A DNA stretch of 64,000 bases from Cytobacillus suaedae (GCA_014960805.1 CP063163.1:3993001-4057000), one strand, 5' to 3'; numbered from the stretch's first letter, positions 44,098 to 53,897 are shown. Notes: generated by a model from the letters alone, not told the origin. Numbers and translations are program-made.

Positions 44098-45681
44098 TCA
44101 TCCTTTCAAGTTCTGAATATAATCTTTTGCTAAAAATGAATTTATATTATATGGGTTCTCAAACCTTACCTTATCGTATTTAAAGGATATATTTTGAAGA
44201 TAGTTAACATACCCGCCATAGATCCCAAACCACTCCATTGGATCTTTGTAATACTGCTGGTAAACACGTTTTTTATTATAAGCCTTCTTTAGTATTGGGT
44301 AGAGCACTCCATACTTATTTTTCAAGGAAGTAGCACTTCCACTTTTTTGTATAGGTTTCTCAAAAAAGCTAGGATACATGTGATGTAACGCCATATCGTA
44401 TAAATATTTTTTAAAGCGATACTCCACAGGCACATTGAGGAAGAAGTTCATTAGCTCATCATCCCAAAGAGGAATCTCCCACTCCTGGTTGTAATACTCA
44501 TACACCCGTAAAGAGTTTATGATGAATTTCGCCTGTCTTTCCTTCCAATCCCAATATTCAAATAAAGCACTTGCTTGTTCCTTATCGTTATACTGAAGAC
44601 CTTCAAGTGAAGCTTTAATTTCACCAATGACGCCTGAAATAGCTCCTTGATTGCCTGTATCCCATAATCGATGATGCTTTTTCATAATTTGGTCAACCAC
44701 ATCATCTAGTGTATAGGTTTTATCTTGAATGATCTCATAGGATAGATGGCTACCAGCAATAAAATCACCTGAGTGACCAGGCATAAACACATACTCTTTA
44801 TCTGCCTTTTTAATGATTTCTGTAACGGCCGGCCAATCCTGAAGATGGGCCATTGATGAGGCATTTGTGGCAAAGTGAAGATAGTTTTTCCACTCCTTCG
44901 AGTGATACCAACGTTGCCAATCATCTCTTGAGTAAGGAATGAAAGTCCATGGAATCCCAAGTTTATCTGCAATTTCCTTACTTTTCTTCGCTTCTTGATT
45001 ACCTGGACGTCCGTAAGTAAAGCCTTCTACACTTTTTACACCATATTCTTTTAAAAGTAGGGCAATGATCCTTGAATCATAGCCACCACTTAATGGGATC
45101 ATTACATGCTTATCTTTCACTCTTTCATAAAGTCTTTGAAATACATTGTGAAAGCTTTTTGTTAACTCCTCAACACCTGTTTCAATATCCATGGTTTCAG
45201 GATGATGATAATAACGGTAGTATTGTAATTTTTCTATTTTGTTCTGGCGTATTACAATCGATTGTCCAGCTTCTAGTTGAAAAACGTCGTCTAACAACGT
45301 TCTATCGTTCGCTACAAACCCTGTAAGGAGAAATTCCACTGCTGAAGTACGGTTCACTGAACTATCATGGTTATTGTCGTCCAACCTATCCGTTACAACC
45401 ACTTCATTCCCTTTTTTATAATAAAACAAAGGAATACTTCTTTTTCGGTCACAGGCTGCAAACGTATATTCAGAAGTTTGATAAATAACTGCAAATTCTC
45501 CAGACCATTCTGTAATGAGTTTTTCAGTAAATTCCACCTGAGTAAGGTAATCAGCAATTGTACGGTTGGTATACAAAGTATTACCTACATAGATATATCC
45601 ACTAAAATAAAATGTAGCATCACCACGGGCCCCTTGTTGCCATCTTTGTTTATTTTGAAGAATGATTTTTGTACCGTTCAC
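44098..45681 (-). CDS. Asparagine-synthase-like amidotransferase lacking the catalytic cysteine
   Basis: 527 residues. The N-terminal half resembles the Ntn glutaminase domain of AsnB (EWSGEFAVIYQ, DRKRSIPLFYY, VTDRL), but the protein begins MNGTKI, so the essential Cys2 is absent. The C-terminal half has the ATP pyrophosphatase loop LSGGYDSRI (S198-S203). In a polysaccharide operon such proteins probably amidate a uronic-acid carboxylate or form an amidine on a sugar, using ammonia or another donor (inference; P. aeruginosa WbpG is a distant parallel). Confidence 0.8.
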   Translation of the reverse strand: MNGTKIILQNKQRWQQGARGDATFYFSGYIYVGNTLYTNRTIADYLTQVEFTEKLITEWSGEFAVIYQTSEYTFAACDRKRSIPLFYYKKGNEVVVTDRLDDNNHDSSVNRTSAVEFLLTGFVANDRTLLDDVFQLEAGQSIVIRQNKIEKLQYYRYYHHPETMDIETGVEELTKSFHNVFQRLYERVKDKHVMIPLSGGYDSRIIALLLKEYGVKSVEGFTYGRPGNQEAKKSKEIADKLGIPWTFIPYSRDDWQRWYHSKEWKNYLHFATNASSMAHLQDWPAVTEIIKKADKEYVFMPGHSGDFIAGSHLSYEIIQDKTYTLDDVVDQIMKKHHRLWDTGNQGAISGVIGEIKASLEGLQYNDKEQASALFEYWDWKERQAKFIINSLRVYEYYNQEWEIPLWDDELMNFFLNVPVEYRFKKYLYDMALHHMYPSFFEKPIQKSGSATSLKNKYGVLYPILKKAYNKKRVYQQYYKDPMEWFGIYGGYVNYLQNISFKYDKVRFENPYNINSFLAKDYIQNLKG

Positions 45682-45700
45682 TTACATCACCTTAATCTTT

Positions 45701-47131
45701 TTAAATTTCAGCGGTTGTAACCTTTTTACGGAAATCCCTGTCAACACGACTTGCAATTGCCATTACAATGAAATAAGCCCATGCAGCTAAAATATAAACT
45801 GCTGATAATCCACTTTCTTGCACATAGATAATCGCAAACACAGCTAGTAGCATATTACTAAACAAAAATGCCATTTTAAAAAATGACACAGGGACAAAAT
45901 ATGCTTTTTGGCTTTTGAAAAAGATTAATATAATCGCGATAATATAGGATAGTAAATAAGCTGCAACTGTACCCCAAATGGAGTATAAGGGAATTAGAAC
46001 AAAGTTCAATCCAAGATTTACAAGAGCAGCAATCCCAAATGCGATTGATATATATTTCGTTTGTTTCGAAAAGAAAATGCCCACTGAAATAATCATGTAA
46101 AAGAAATTTAAAAAGGTTACTGCTGCGATTGGAGCTACATATTTATAAGCCTCATAATAGTTTTGGTCTAATAACTTAATCACCCATGGCATCACTGTAG
46201 CCACAAATAGTACCCCGAGTGTTCCAACTAATAGAATAGCTATATACAACTTAGCAAAAATAAACTCACTGCCCTTTTTATCCTTAAGGGACATAGAGTA
46301 AGGTCTCCACGCCATTTGAACACCACTTGTTAGTAGCGTAATAAGAGCTGCAAATTTCATAGCCGTACCGTAAATCCCGACCTCTGTGAATGACGTGAAC
46401 TCTTTTAGAAAGAACACATTCGCATTAACAATGACCCAAAATGCAATCGATGCTGGGACAAGGGGTGCGGCATATTTTAAAATCTCTTTTAATAACTGCT
46501 TGTCAATCGAAAACCGCAGATAAGAGAATAAATACTTACTGATTAATAAGAGAACAACAACGGCACTTATAATTCTTCCGATTAAAATACCTTCAACTGA
46601 TGTTAAGAAGAATCGGAGAATCGCATAGGATAGGACAGCAACGAGAAGCATTTTTAACACTGTATAAATAACAACTTTTAGTGTCTTAAATTCATAACGT
46701 AACACTGTCAATATAAGAGCGACGACCGTGTCTAGAAGCAAAATACCTATGCTTAAATATAGGAAATGTGCGTAATTCGGATTATCTAACAAAGCATTAG
46801 ATAACCAGTGTCCCCCAACTAGGATAGCTAAGAAACAAACGGCAACGATTCCTAACCTAAAGAGCATAACGTTCTGAACATATCTCTTACGCTTCGCTTC
46901 ATCCTTCGTATCAAAATAGTAGAATGCCAGCGCAGAATCAGTACCAAAAATAACTAAGAAGGTTAACATCGCAGTAATACGGTCTAAGTAATCGAGTACA
47001 CCGTATTCCGCCGGATTTGGCAGGTAATGTGTATAGATCGGCAACATAATAAAAGCGATCAGCTTTGTACCTACATTCATTAACGCATAAAGGAGGGAAT
47101 CCCCTCCTAATCGTTTTAACTGAGCTAGCAA
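45701..47131 (-). CDS. Polysaccharide flippase (Wzx/MATE-type)
   Basis: 476 residues with 12-14 hydrophobic segments. MLAQLKRLGGDSLLYALMNV, FIMLPIYTHYLPNPAEYGVL is the usual start of Wzx/RfbX-type translocases. It would flip the undecaprenyl-linked repeat unit across the membrane. It begins one base before wbpD ends, indicating tight coupling. Confidence 0.9.
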   Translation of the reverse strand: MLAQLKRLGGDSLLYALMNVGTKLIAFIMLPIYTHYLPNPAEYGVLDYLDRITAMLTFLVIFGTDSALAFYYFDTKDEAKRKRYVQNVMLFRLGIVAVCFLAILVGGHWLSNALLDNPNYAHFLYLSIGILLLDTVVALILTVLRYEFKTLKVVIYTVLKMLLVAVLSYAILRFFLTSVEGILIGRIISAVVVLLLISKYLFSYLRFSIDKQLLKEILKYAAPLVPASIAFWVIVNANVFFLKEFTSFTEVGIYGTAMKFAALITLLTSGVQMAWRPYSMSLKDKKGSEFIFAKLYIAILLVGTLGVLFVATVMPWVIKLLDQNYYEAYKYVAPIAAVTFLNFFYMIISVGIFFSKQTKYISIAFGIAALVNLGLNFVLIPLYSIWGTVAAYLLSYIIAIILIFFKSQKAYFVPVSFFKMAFLFSNMLLAVFAIIYVQESGLSAVYILAAWAYFIVMAIASRVDRDFRKKVTTAEI

Positions 47132-47863
47132 CTACAACAACTCCCGCTCGTCTACATTCTTACTAAACTTTGCAGGAATCCCCTTCACAACTGTTTTTGG
47201 TTCTGTGTCTTTTGTCACAAGAGCACCAGCTGCAACAAATGTTTCTTCAGCAATTGTAATGCCAGGAAGAATGATGGATGCTCCACCAACACGTGCTCCA
47301 CGTTTTACGATTGCACCTTTAATTTTATCAAAGCGCTCTTCTGTTCTTCCCATAAAATTATCGTTTGTTGTAGTTACACAAGGCGCGATAAAGACATGTT
47401 CCTCAAGTGTTGTATATGCAGTTATATATGAATTTGATTGGATTTTTGTTCTTGTACCGATGTTTACGTAGTTCTCTACAGTTACACCACGTCCAACAAT
47501 AACATAGTCGCCAATGTTTACATTTTCACGAACACTTGCTAAGTCAGCAATTAATGTATTAGAACCGATTGTTGCGCCACGATAGATCACACAGTTAGCT
47601 CCAACCGTTACATCTTCACCTAATTGTAAAGCAGGAATATCAGCTGAAAGCTTAACTGTACTTGTTTTAGCTGGCTTTGGTGGCTTTCCTAGGACAGCAC
47701 CATCAGCGATAGTTGTGTTGTCACCAATAACCGTACCTTCATGAACGGTCACTCGGTTTCCAATGATAACATTTTTTCCAATCTTTGCATCTTTTTCAAT
47801 GACTGTAAAATAACCTACTTGTACGGAATCATCTAGGGTTACGCTTGAATCAATAAAGTTCAT
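47132..47863 (-). CDS. wbpD: Left-handed beta-helix acetyltransferase, WbpD-like
   Basis: 243 residues made of hexapeptide repeats (IGKNVIIGNRVTVHEGTVIG, GARVGGASIILPGITIAEE, VAAGALVTKDTEPKTVVKGI). With WbpA, WbpB and WbpE in the operon, it most likely acetylates the 3-amino group of UDP-2-acetamido-3-amino-glucuronic acid. It is about 50 residues longer than Pseudomonas WbpD because of extra N-terminal coils. Confidence 0.85.
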   Translation of the reverse strand: MNFIDSSVTLDDSVQVGYFTVIEKDAKIGKNVIIGNRVTVHEGTVIGDNTTIADGAVLGKPPKPAKTSTVKLSADIPALQLGEDVTVGANCVIYRGATIGSNTLIADLASVRENVNIGDYVIVGRGVTVENYVNIGTRTKIQSNSYITAYTTLEEHVFIAPCVTTTNDNFMGRTEERFDKIKGAIVKRGARVGGASIILPGITIAEETFVAAGALVTKDTEPKTVVKGIPAKFSKNVDERELL

Positions 47864-47881
47864 TAAAATTCTCCCTTGTTA

Positions 47882-49195
47882 TTACAATTTAATGTATTTG
47901 TTTGGTTTTTCTACACCTTTTAATGCATTACGAGTATCAAAAATCACCGGGCTATGTTGTGCGATTAATTCATAATCAAAATCAGAGTGATCAGTTGTCA
48001 CCATCACTAGATCTGAATTTTTCAGAAGCTCTTCTGTTAATTCAACAGTCTCTACAACACGGTTGCAAGAACGGAATGATGTAACATAAGGATCAACTAC
48101 TGAGAATTCAGCACCTTGTTTATCTAAAATATCAAGAATGTTTAACACAGGGGACTCCCTTACATCATCTATATCTTTCTTATAAGCTACACCTAATATA
48201 GTAATTTTCGCGCCACGTAACGCTTTTCCATCTTCGTTTAAGATGTGCATTGCACGATTTACTACAAACTCAGGCATACCATTGTTAATTTCTCCAGCAA
48301 GCTCGATTAGACGAGTGTGATAATTATATTCACGTGCTTTCCATGTTAAGTAGAATGGATCGATTGGAATACAGTGTCCACCTAGACCAGGACCTGGGTA
48401 GAATGCCATGAATCCGTAAGGCTTTGATTTAGCTGCATCGATTACTTCCCATACATCAATTCCCATTTTGTCACAAAGAATCGCCATTTCGTTCGCTAAT
48501 GCAATGTTAATATGACGGAAAGTGTTTTCGAAGATTTTTTCCATTTCAGCTACAGCTGGACTTGAAACTTCGTGTACATCTCCCTCTAATACACTACGGT
48601 ATAAAGAAGCTGCCACTTTTGTACAATTGTCAGTAATTCCTCCAACAACCTTTGGAGTATTTTTTGTTTTGAATTGTTTGTTACCTGGATCTACACGCTC
48701 TGGTGAGTAGGCAACGAATACAGATTCACCAGTTACTAATCCTTTAGCTTCTAATGCTGGACGTACGATTTCTTCAGTCGTACCAGGGTAAGTTGTAGAT
48801 TCTAAAACCACAAGCATTCCCTCATGTGCATACTTTGCAATTTCAGTTGCAGAGCTTTTCACATATGAAGTATCTGGTTGTTGATAAATATCAAGTGGTG
48901 TTGGTACACAAATCGCTACTGCATCCACATCAGCAATACGAGCATAATCAGTTGTTGCAACAAGCTGACCACTTTTAATCATTTGGCTTAGGTCTTCATT
49001 TACAACATCGCCAATATAGTTAATGCCCATATTTACTTGCTCTACACGGCTTTCTTGCACGTCAAAACCGATAACTTTGTAGCCTGCTTTTGCTTTTTCA
49101 ACAGCTAATGGAAGACCTACATAACCTAGTCCTACTACCCCGATAACTGCTTCTTTATTTTCAATTTTAGATTGTAATTGTTCAAATAAACTCAT
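47882..49195 (-). CDS. wbpA: UDP-N-acetylglucosamine 6-dehydrogenase, WbpA-like
   Basis: 437 residues from ATG at 49195; the frame is open 20 codons further but enters wbpB. NAD-binding AVIGVVGLGYVGLPLAVEKA, TYPGTTEEIV, YSPERVDPG, and the catalytic Cys in GPGLGGHCIPIDPFYL. It oxidises UDP-GlcNAc to UDP-GlcNAc uronic acid, the first step toward diacetamido-mannuronate. It lies 19 nt after wbpB. Confidence 0.92.
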   Translation of the reverse strand: MSLFEQLQSKIENKEAVIGVVGLGYVGLPLAVEKAKAGYKVIGFDVQESRVEQVNMGINYIGDVVNEDLSQMIKSGQLVATTDYARIADVDAVAICVPTPLDIYQQPDTSYVKSSATEIAKYAHEGMLVVLESTTYPGTTEEIVRPALEAKGLVTGESVFVAYSPERVDPGNKQFKTKNTPKVVGGITDNCTKVAASLYRSVLEGDVHEVSSPAVAEMEKIFENTFRHINIALANEMAILCDKMGIDVWEVIDAAKSKPYGFMAFYPGPGLGGHCIPIDPFYLTWKAREYNYHTRLIELAGEINNGMPEFVVNRAMHILNEDGKALRGAKITILGVAYKKDIDDVRESPVLNILDILDKQGAEFSVVDPYVTSFRSCNRVVETVELTEELLKNSDLVMVTTDHSDFDYELIAQHSPVIFDTRNALKGVEKPNKYIKL

Positions 49196-49214
49196 TGGTA
49201 CGTTCACTCCTGTT

Positions 49215-50234
49215 TTAAGATAATGTAATTTGTGTACCTTTTTCAGATGACTCAATGATTGCTAAAATCAACTTGATTGGAGCCATACCATCTTCACCGG
49301 ACACAATTGGTTCACGGTTTTCATTAATTGCTTCAACCATATCTTCAATAATCCATTGATGACCTGGTTTGCCAAATGGATCTGTCTCAATTTCTGAAAT
49401 AACGCTTTTCTTTTCGTACTCAGAAACGCCTTCAATATCCCACGTCTCAATATAGTTCGCATTACGACCACCAATTTTGACCGATGCTGTTTCACCAAAT
49501 ATTGAAATCGATTCCTCAAGGTTCTTCGGATAAATGGTTGTAGCAGCCTCAATAACGCCTAGAGCTCCATTTTTAAAACGAACAACACTTGTTGCTACAT
49601 CTTCTGTCTCGATGTTTCGCAGTCTTGTTGCAACCATTGATTGTACTGATTCAACAGGCCCCATTAACCAAAGCATTAAATCAAGATTATGAATAGCTTG
49701 ATTCATTAATACTCCACCATCGAACTCCTTTGTCCCACGCCACGGAGCTTGATCATAATACTCTTGGTTACGATTCCATCTAACAGTAGCATTTGCATGA
49801 CTTAGTTTTCCAAAAACACCAGATTCCACTTTTTCTTTTAGCTTTTGAATCGCTGGGCGGAAACGGTTTGGGTGAACAACCGCAAGCTTTACTCCGTTTT
49901 CTTTAGCAACTTTAATCATGTCCTCAGCATCTTCAAGTTTAAGTGACATCGGTTTTTCTACAATAATGTGGCGCTTATGTTCAGCCACGATTTTCGTTAA
50001 TCTTGCATGTAGGCCAGAAGGCACACATATATTTACTACAGATATGTCTTTATTTTCTTCTAACATGTTTGATAAATCTGTATATGTCTTTACCCCAGTT
50101 GGGACTTCTTTTAAACGCTCAGGGTTATTATCACAAATCGCAATTAACTCTGCACCTTCTGCTTTTTCAATTGCATCAATATGCTTATTTGCAATATGCC
50201 CCATACCAACGATAGCAAATTTAATCATGCTCAT
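49215..50234 (-). CDS. wbpB: Gfo/Idh/MocA oxidoreductase, WbpB-like
   Basis: 339 residues from ATG at 50234 (AAGGAGG, 4 nt). Rossmann motif IVGMGHIANKHIDAIEK, catalytic EKPMSLKLEDAE, and C-terminal WRGTKEFDGGVLMNQAIHNL. WbpB oxidises position 3 of UDP-GlcNAc uronic acid, giving the keto-sugar used by WbpE. It overlaps the end of wzz by 14 nt. Confidence 0.9.
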   Translation of the reverse strand: MSMIKFAIVGMGHIANKHIDAIEKAEGAELIAICDNNPERLKEVPTGVKTYTDLSNMLEENKDISVVNICVPSGLHARLTKIVAEHKRHIIVEKPMSLKLEDAEDMIKVAKENGVKLAVVHPNRFRPAIQKLKEKVESGVFGKLSHANATVRWNRNQEYYDQAPWRGTKEFDGGVLMNQAIHNLDLMLWLMGPVESVQSMVATRLRNIETEDVATSVVRFKNGALGVIEAATTIYPKNLEESISIFGETASVKIGGRNANYIETWDIEGVSEYEKKSVISEIETDPFGKPGHQWIIEDMVEAINENREPIVSGEDGMAPIKLILAIIESSEKGTQITLS

Positions 50235-50967
50235 AGTACCTCCTTGCATCAAATAAATACTTCCATAGAATTAAGAATGCAACTGTAGCTAATAAGCCTA
50301 AGATAGCACCTAATGCCATGCTTTCTTTTAAATACGTATTTGTTTTGCCGACAGTAGATGAAACAATAGTTGGCTCTTCAAAAAAGGCTAAATCGCCTTG
50401 AATACGTGTAAGTGTCGCTTGTGCATCTGTTAGCTGGCCTTCTGTCCATACTGCGAGTTCACGATAATTATCTTGCTCGTCAAGCTCCAAGTTTTCTTTT
50501 TCTAGTTGATTTTGATATATTTCTTGGGCTTTTTGTAAAACAGGAATACGGTTCTCTAAAGAAGTTATATAGTTTGTTGTAATGTTTAATCGAATATCAG
50601 CTTGGACCTGAAGATCATTTAATAATGATTCTGTGACTTTACTTAGTTCGCTTTCAATTGTTTCAGCGTCATTTCCGTTCACAGTTAACTTTATATAGCT
50701 ATCCTTTGCAACATATGCGTCAAAGCCGCCGGTAACAAACTCCTTATACTTACTCTCAACAATCTCCGGGTCAGTTAACCCTTTTGATTTAATAGAGCCC
50801 GTAAAAACCGTAGCTTTTCCTTCATATGGAGTATCCTTTAATAACACTTGTGATGCTATAGCACCAAGAGCAATCATAATTACAGGTATAATCACGAACG
50901 CCCATTTTTTTCGCCAGAAAAATAATAAATATTCATATAAAACAAATCGTTTTTCTTGTGTAGACAA
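50221..50967 (-). CDS. wzz: Wzz-type chain-length determinant protein
   Basis: 248 residues from TTG at 50967 (STQEKRFVLYEYLLFFWRKK). An in-frame ATG at 51015 lies in the loop of a terminator-like hairpin with no ribosome site, so I prefer the TTG, though this is uncertain. Two membrane segments near the ends (WAFVIIPVIMIALGAIA and SMALGAILGLLATVAFLIL) bracket an extracytoplasmic region with a coiled coil (ENRIPVLQKAQEIYQNQLEK). It sets polymer length together with Wzy. It has no attached kinase domain, and no tyrosine kinase gene is nearby. Confidence 0.82.
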   Translation of the reverse strand: MSTQEKRFVLYEYLLFFWRKKWAFVIIPVIMIALGAIASQVLLKDTPYEGKATVFTGSIKSKGLTDPEIVESKYKEFVTGGFDAYVAKDSYIKLTVNGNDAETIESELSKVTESLLNDLQVQADIRLNITTNYITSLENRIPVLQKAQEIYQNQLEKENLELDEQDNYRELAVWTEGQLTDAQATLTRIQGDLAFFEEPTIVSSTVGKTNTYLKESMALGAILGLLATVAFLILWKYLFDARRYYEHD

Positions 50968-51004
50968 TTCTGCACCAACTTTCAGATATATATGCAAGAA
51001 AGAA

Positions 51005-51032
51005 AACGTCCCCATTAAATTTAGGCGACGTT
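51005..51032 (-). terminator. Terminator-like hairpin between wbpE and wzz
   Basis: Minus strand AACGTCGCC (51032-51024) pairs with GGGGACGTT (51013-51005) and is followed by TTCTTTCTT. It lies inside the operon, so it is probably an attenuator or partial terminator. Confidence 0.65.
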
Positions 51033-51048
51033 CTCTTTTCCTAACTCA

Positions 51049-52161
51049 TTATTTCTTAAAAAACTCCACAATTTTAGAAACAACGTATTCTTGTTGTTCT
51101 TGTTTAAGTTCTGGGAACATTGGGAGTGAAATTGCTTCTTGTGCTGCTTTTTCAGATTCAGGGAAATCGCCTTCGTTATATCCCAAATCCTTAAATACAG
51201 GTTGCACATGTAATGGAAGTGGGTAATACACCATTGTTTGTACACCTTGTTCATTTAAATATTTTTGTAATTCATCACGTTGTGGTACACGGATTGTATA
51301 CTGGTGGAATACATGATAGTTCCCTTCAACTTCAACTGGAGTAACCACTGTTTCACCAAGAGCTTCATTTAATAATTGAGTATACGTTTCTGCTTTTTCG
51401 CGGCGAAGAGTACTCCATTTATCTAAATGAGGAAACTTCACGTTTAATACAGCAGCTTGAAGCTCATCAAGACGACTGTTGTAACCTAATACATGATGAT
51501 AATATTTCGGCTTACTTCCGTGTACACGGATAACTGACATTTTTTCAGCTAGGTCGTCATCGTTTGTAACGATCATACCACCATCACCATATGCACCTAA
51601 GTTTTTTGTCGGGAAAAAGCTATATGTAGCAGCAGTCCCTAGTTCGCCAACACTTTTACCTTTATATTTTGCACCAATTGCTTGGGCAGCATCTTCTACA
51701 ATCACAAGATTATGCTTTTTAGCAATTTCCACGATAGGATCCATATCAGCCATTTGACCGTATAAATGAACAGGAATAATTGCTTTTGTATTTGATGTAA
51801 TTGCCGCTTCAATTTTTGAAGGGTCAATATTAAATGTTACAGGATCAATATCAACATAAACAGGCTTAGCACCAGCACGTGCTACTGCTCCACCAGTTGC
51901 AAAGAATGTAAATGGGGTTGTAATAACTTCATCACCAGGTCCTACCCCAGCAGCTTGTAGTGCGATATGTATAGCATCACTACCATTTCCACATCCAATA
52001 CCATGTTTCACATTACTATATGTAGCAACATCCGCTTCTAATTTTTTTACATGATCACCTAAAATAAAGCGAGAAGAGCTCATAACCTCATCAAGGGCAG
52101 CTAATACCTCAGATTTTAGTTCTTGATACTGTTCGCTTAGGTCTAACATAGGTACTTTCAT
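51049..52161 (-). CDS. wbpE: DegT/DnrJ/EryC1 aminotransferase, WbpE-like
   Basis: 370 residues from ATG at 52161 (GGAGG, 9 nt); the frame extends 21 codons further without support. MKVPMLDLSEQYQELKSEVL, SRFILGDHVKKLE, GCGNGSDAIHIALQAAG, and the PLP lysine in SFFPTKNLGAYGDGG. PLP-dependent; it would transaminate the 3-keto-glucuronate nucleotide made by WbpB. First gene of the main polysaccharide operon, with a 233-bp spacer upstream. Confidence 0.9.
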   Translation of the reverse strand: MKVPMLDLSEQYQELKSEVLAALDEVMSSSRFILGDHVKKLEADVATYSNVKHGIGCGNGSDAIHIALQAAGVGPGDEVITTPFTFFATGGAVARAGAKPVYVDIDPVTFNIDPSKIEAAITSNTKAIIPVHLYGQMADMDPIVEIAKKHNLVIVEDAAQAIGAKYKGKSVGELGTAATYSFFPTKNLGAYGDGGMIVTNDDDLAEKMSVIRVHGSKPKYYHHVLGYNSRLDELQAAVLNVKFPHLDKWSTLRREKAETYTQLLNEALGETVVTPVEVEGNYHVFHQYTIRVPQRDELQKYLNEQGVQTMVYYPLPLHVQPVFKDLGYNEGDFPESEKAAQEAISLPMFPELKQEQQEYVVSKIVEFFKK

Positions 52162-52333
52162 TTGAAAATTCCTCCAATAAAGTTTGAGAGTTAATAACAC
52201 GTATAGTTTAACACAAATTGTCAATTATATAGTTATCTTTTTTGACAATCTTCGATAATCATTATAACAGTTTACTCGTTCTATGTAATAATATGACGAT
52301 TAAAATAATGTTACAGTTTTAAAACATTAAAAA
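52162..52333 (-). promoter_or_regulatory. Probable promoter region of the wbpE-led operon
   Basis: AT-rich spacer. On the minus strand TATAAT appears near 52230-52225 and a TTGACA follows at once, but I cannot pair a -35 and -10 with normal spacing. A promoter is expected because the tagO terminator precedes this point. Confidence 0.35.
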
Positions 52334-52364
52334 AACCGTTTGTAACAGTATGTCACAAACGGTT
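52334..52364 (-). terminator. Terminator of tagO
   Basis: AACCGTTTGT (52334-52343) pairs with ACAAACGGTT (52355-52364), then T8 on the minus strand. Confidence 0.87.
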
Positions 52365-52394
52365 ACTAATCATTTATTAGTTAAGACATTGCTT

Positions 52395-53474
52395 TTAATT
52401 TTGTCTTCCAGAGACTTTTCGTACTCCTACAACTTTTCTATATAGACCTAGGACTGGTCGATATTTTTCGTGAACGAGTCCAATCATTTCTGCAACAACT
52501 TCGGTGATTAGAAGAAGTCCGAAGATGATGAGAATTGATCCCCAAAGTGTTGAAGTTGAGAATACGATCGCACTAACACTGAAAAGAATTCCTAGTGCGT
52601 AGATCACAAGAACTGTATTACGGTGCGAAAGACCTAATGCAAGTAACCTGTGATGTAAGTGTGATTTATCTGGTGAAGAAATTGGTCTTTTGTTCACTAA
52701 ACGACGAATGATTGCATAGGTTGTATCGAAAATCGGTACCCCTAAAATAATGATTGGTACGATAAAACTGAATAATGTAACACTTTTGTATAGACCCAAT
52801 AAGGAAAGAATGGAAATTGCATACCCTAAGAAAAGTGCACCTGTATCACCCATAAAGATTTTAGCTGGGTGGAAATTATAAAATAGGAAACCAATAATTG
52901 CTCCTAATAATATTAATGAAAGTGTTAAGATAAGTCCTTTACCAGCTAATGCCGCCATAACAGCAATTGTTGCGATACTGATGGCTGAAATTCCAGCTGA
53001 AAGTCCATCAAGACCATCAATTAAGTTAATTGCGTTTGTAATTGCTACTATCCAGAAGATTGTGATCGGGTACGTCCATAACCCTAAATCAAAAGTTCCC
53101 ACAAAAGGAATCGTTAAAAATTCAATGGTTAATCCACTACCTACAACTAAACCTGCAACAATTATTTGACCAGCAAATTTTACTTTCGCTGAAAGTTCAT
53201 ATTTATCATCAAGAATTCCAATAACAATAATTAAAAGTGCTCCAACTGTAATTCCAGTTACTTTTTCGTTGTAAACTCCACCTGCAAAATAACCTGCAAT
53301 AACACCCATAAAAATGGCTAATCCACCTAAGCGAGGCATTAATTTCTCATGTACTTTACGCTCGTTCGGTTTGTCTACTGCACCAATTTTAATAGCAAGC
53401 TTTATCACAATTGGTGTAACTACCAATACAGTTATTAAAGCAGCAAAAAACGCAAATATCATTTGTGTATTCAT
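52395..53474 (-). CDS. tagO: Undecaprenyl-phosphate N-acetylglucosaminyl 1-phosphate transferase (TagO)
   Basis: 359 residues, about 11 membrane segments. KVHEKLMPRLGGLAIFMGV, AITNAINLIDGLDGLSAGIS, KIFMGDTGALFLGYAI and the HLHHRLLALGLSHR loop are the WecA/TagO/MraY-type catalytic motifs. It transfers GlcNAc-1-phosphate to undecaprenyl phosphate, starting wall teichoic acid and other wall polymers; here it probably also primes the neighbouring operon's repeat unit. Monocistronic. Confidence 0.94.
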   Translation of the reverse strand: MNTQMIFAFFAALITVLVVTPIVIKLAIKIGAVDKPNERKVHEKLMPRLGGLAIFMGVIAGYFAGGVYNEKVTGITVGALLIIVIGILDDKYELSAKVKFAGQIIVAGLVVGSGLTIEFLTIPFVGTFDLGLWTYPITIFWIVAITNAINLIDGLDGLSAGISAISIATIAVMAALAGKGLILTLSLILLGAIIGFLFYNFHPAKIFMGDTGALFLGYAISILSLLGLYKSVTLFSFIVPIIILGVPIFDTTYAIIRRLVNKRPISSPDKSHLHHRLLALGLSHRNTVLVIYALGILFSVSAIVFSTSTLWGSILIIFGLLLITEVVAEMIGLVHEKYRPVLGLYRKVVGVRKVSGRQN

Positions 53475-53897
53475 TAGTTATCACCTTTTTCGTGTAATTT
53501 CATAGCTTACCCACAACATTCATATCTTAACACATAAGTTTAGGAAAGCAACGATTTTTTTTGTAAGATACTAGTCAGAATTTGTAAGATGCCCTGTCTT
53601 TTACCCGATTATTGTTTAACTTTCCCGAAATAAGACATGATAGTATCATTTAAGAAATATAACTCTTATTTTTGCTTCCTACATATCCTGATTTTACCGA
53701 TTTCTTTTAAAATAGACGTGCTCTGCATTACAAAGGTTTCAAGTAAGCGTATTAAATTTAACATGTTACCAAAAGATTAAGACAGAGGATTTAGTTTGAA
53801 ATATATCATAGGTACATAAGACGATAACTGTTTTATGGAGCTAATCTAAATAGTAATTCGTCGCTTTTCTTCTTTTCTGGGTGTATATAAAAAAAAA
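53475..53897. other. 423-bp intergenic region upstream of tagO
   Basis: It contains the likely tagO promoter at 53524-53551 and the terminator of the next gene at its right end. Nothing else was recognised: no convincing ORF and no strong RNA structure. Confidence 0.55.
53524..53551 (-). promoter_or_regulatory. Sigma-A-like promoter of tagO
   Basis: Minus strand TTGCTT (53551-53546), 16 nt, TAAGAT (53529-53524), about 50 nt upstream of the ATG. Confidence 0.5.

Noticed and set aside
52162-52224. 21-codon extension of the WbpE-like aminotransferase
   Set aside because: Hydrophobic and unrelated to the family; the ATG at 52161 is preceded by GGAGG.
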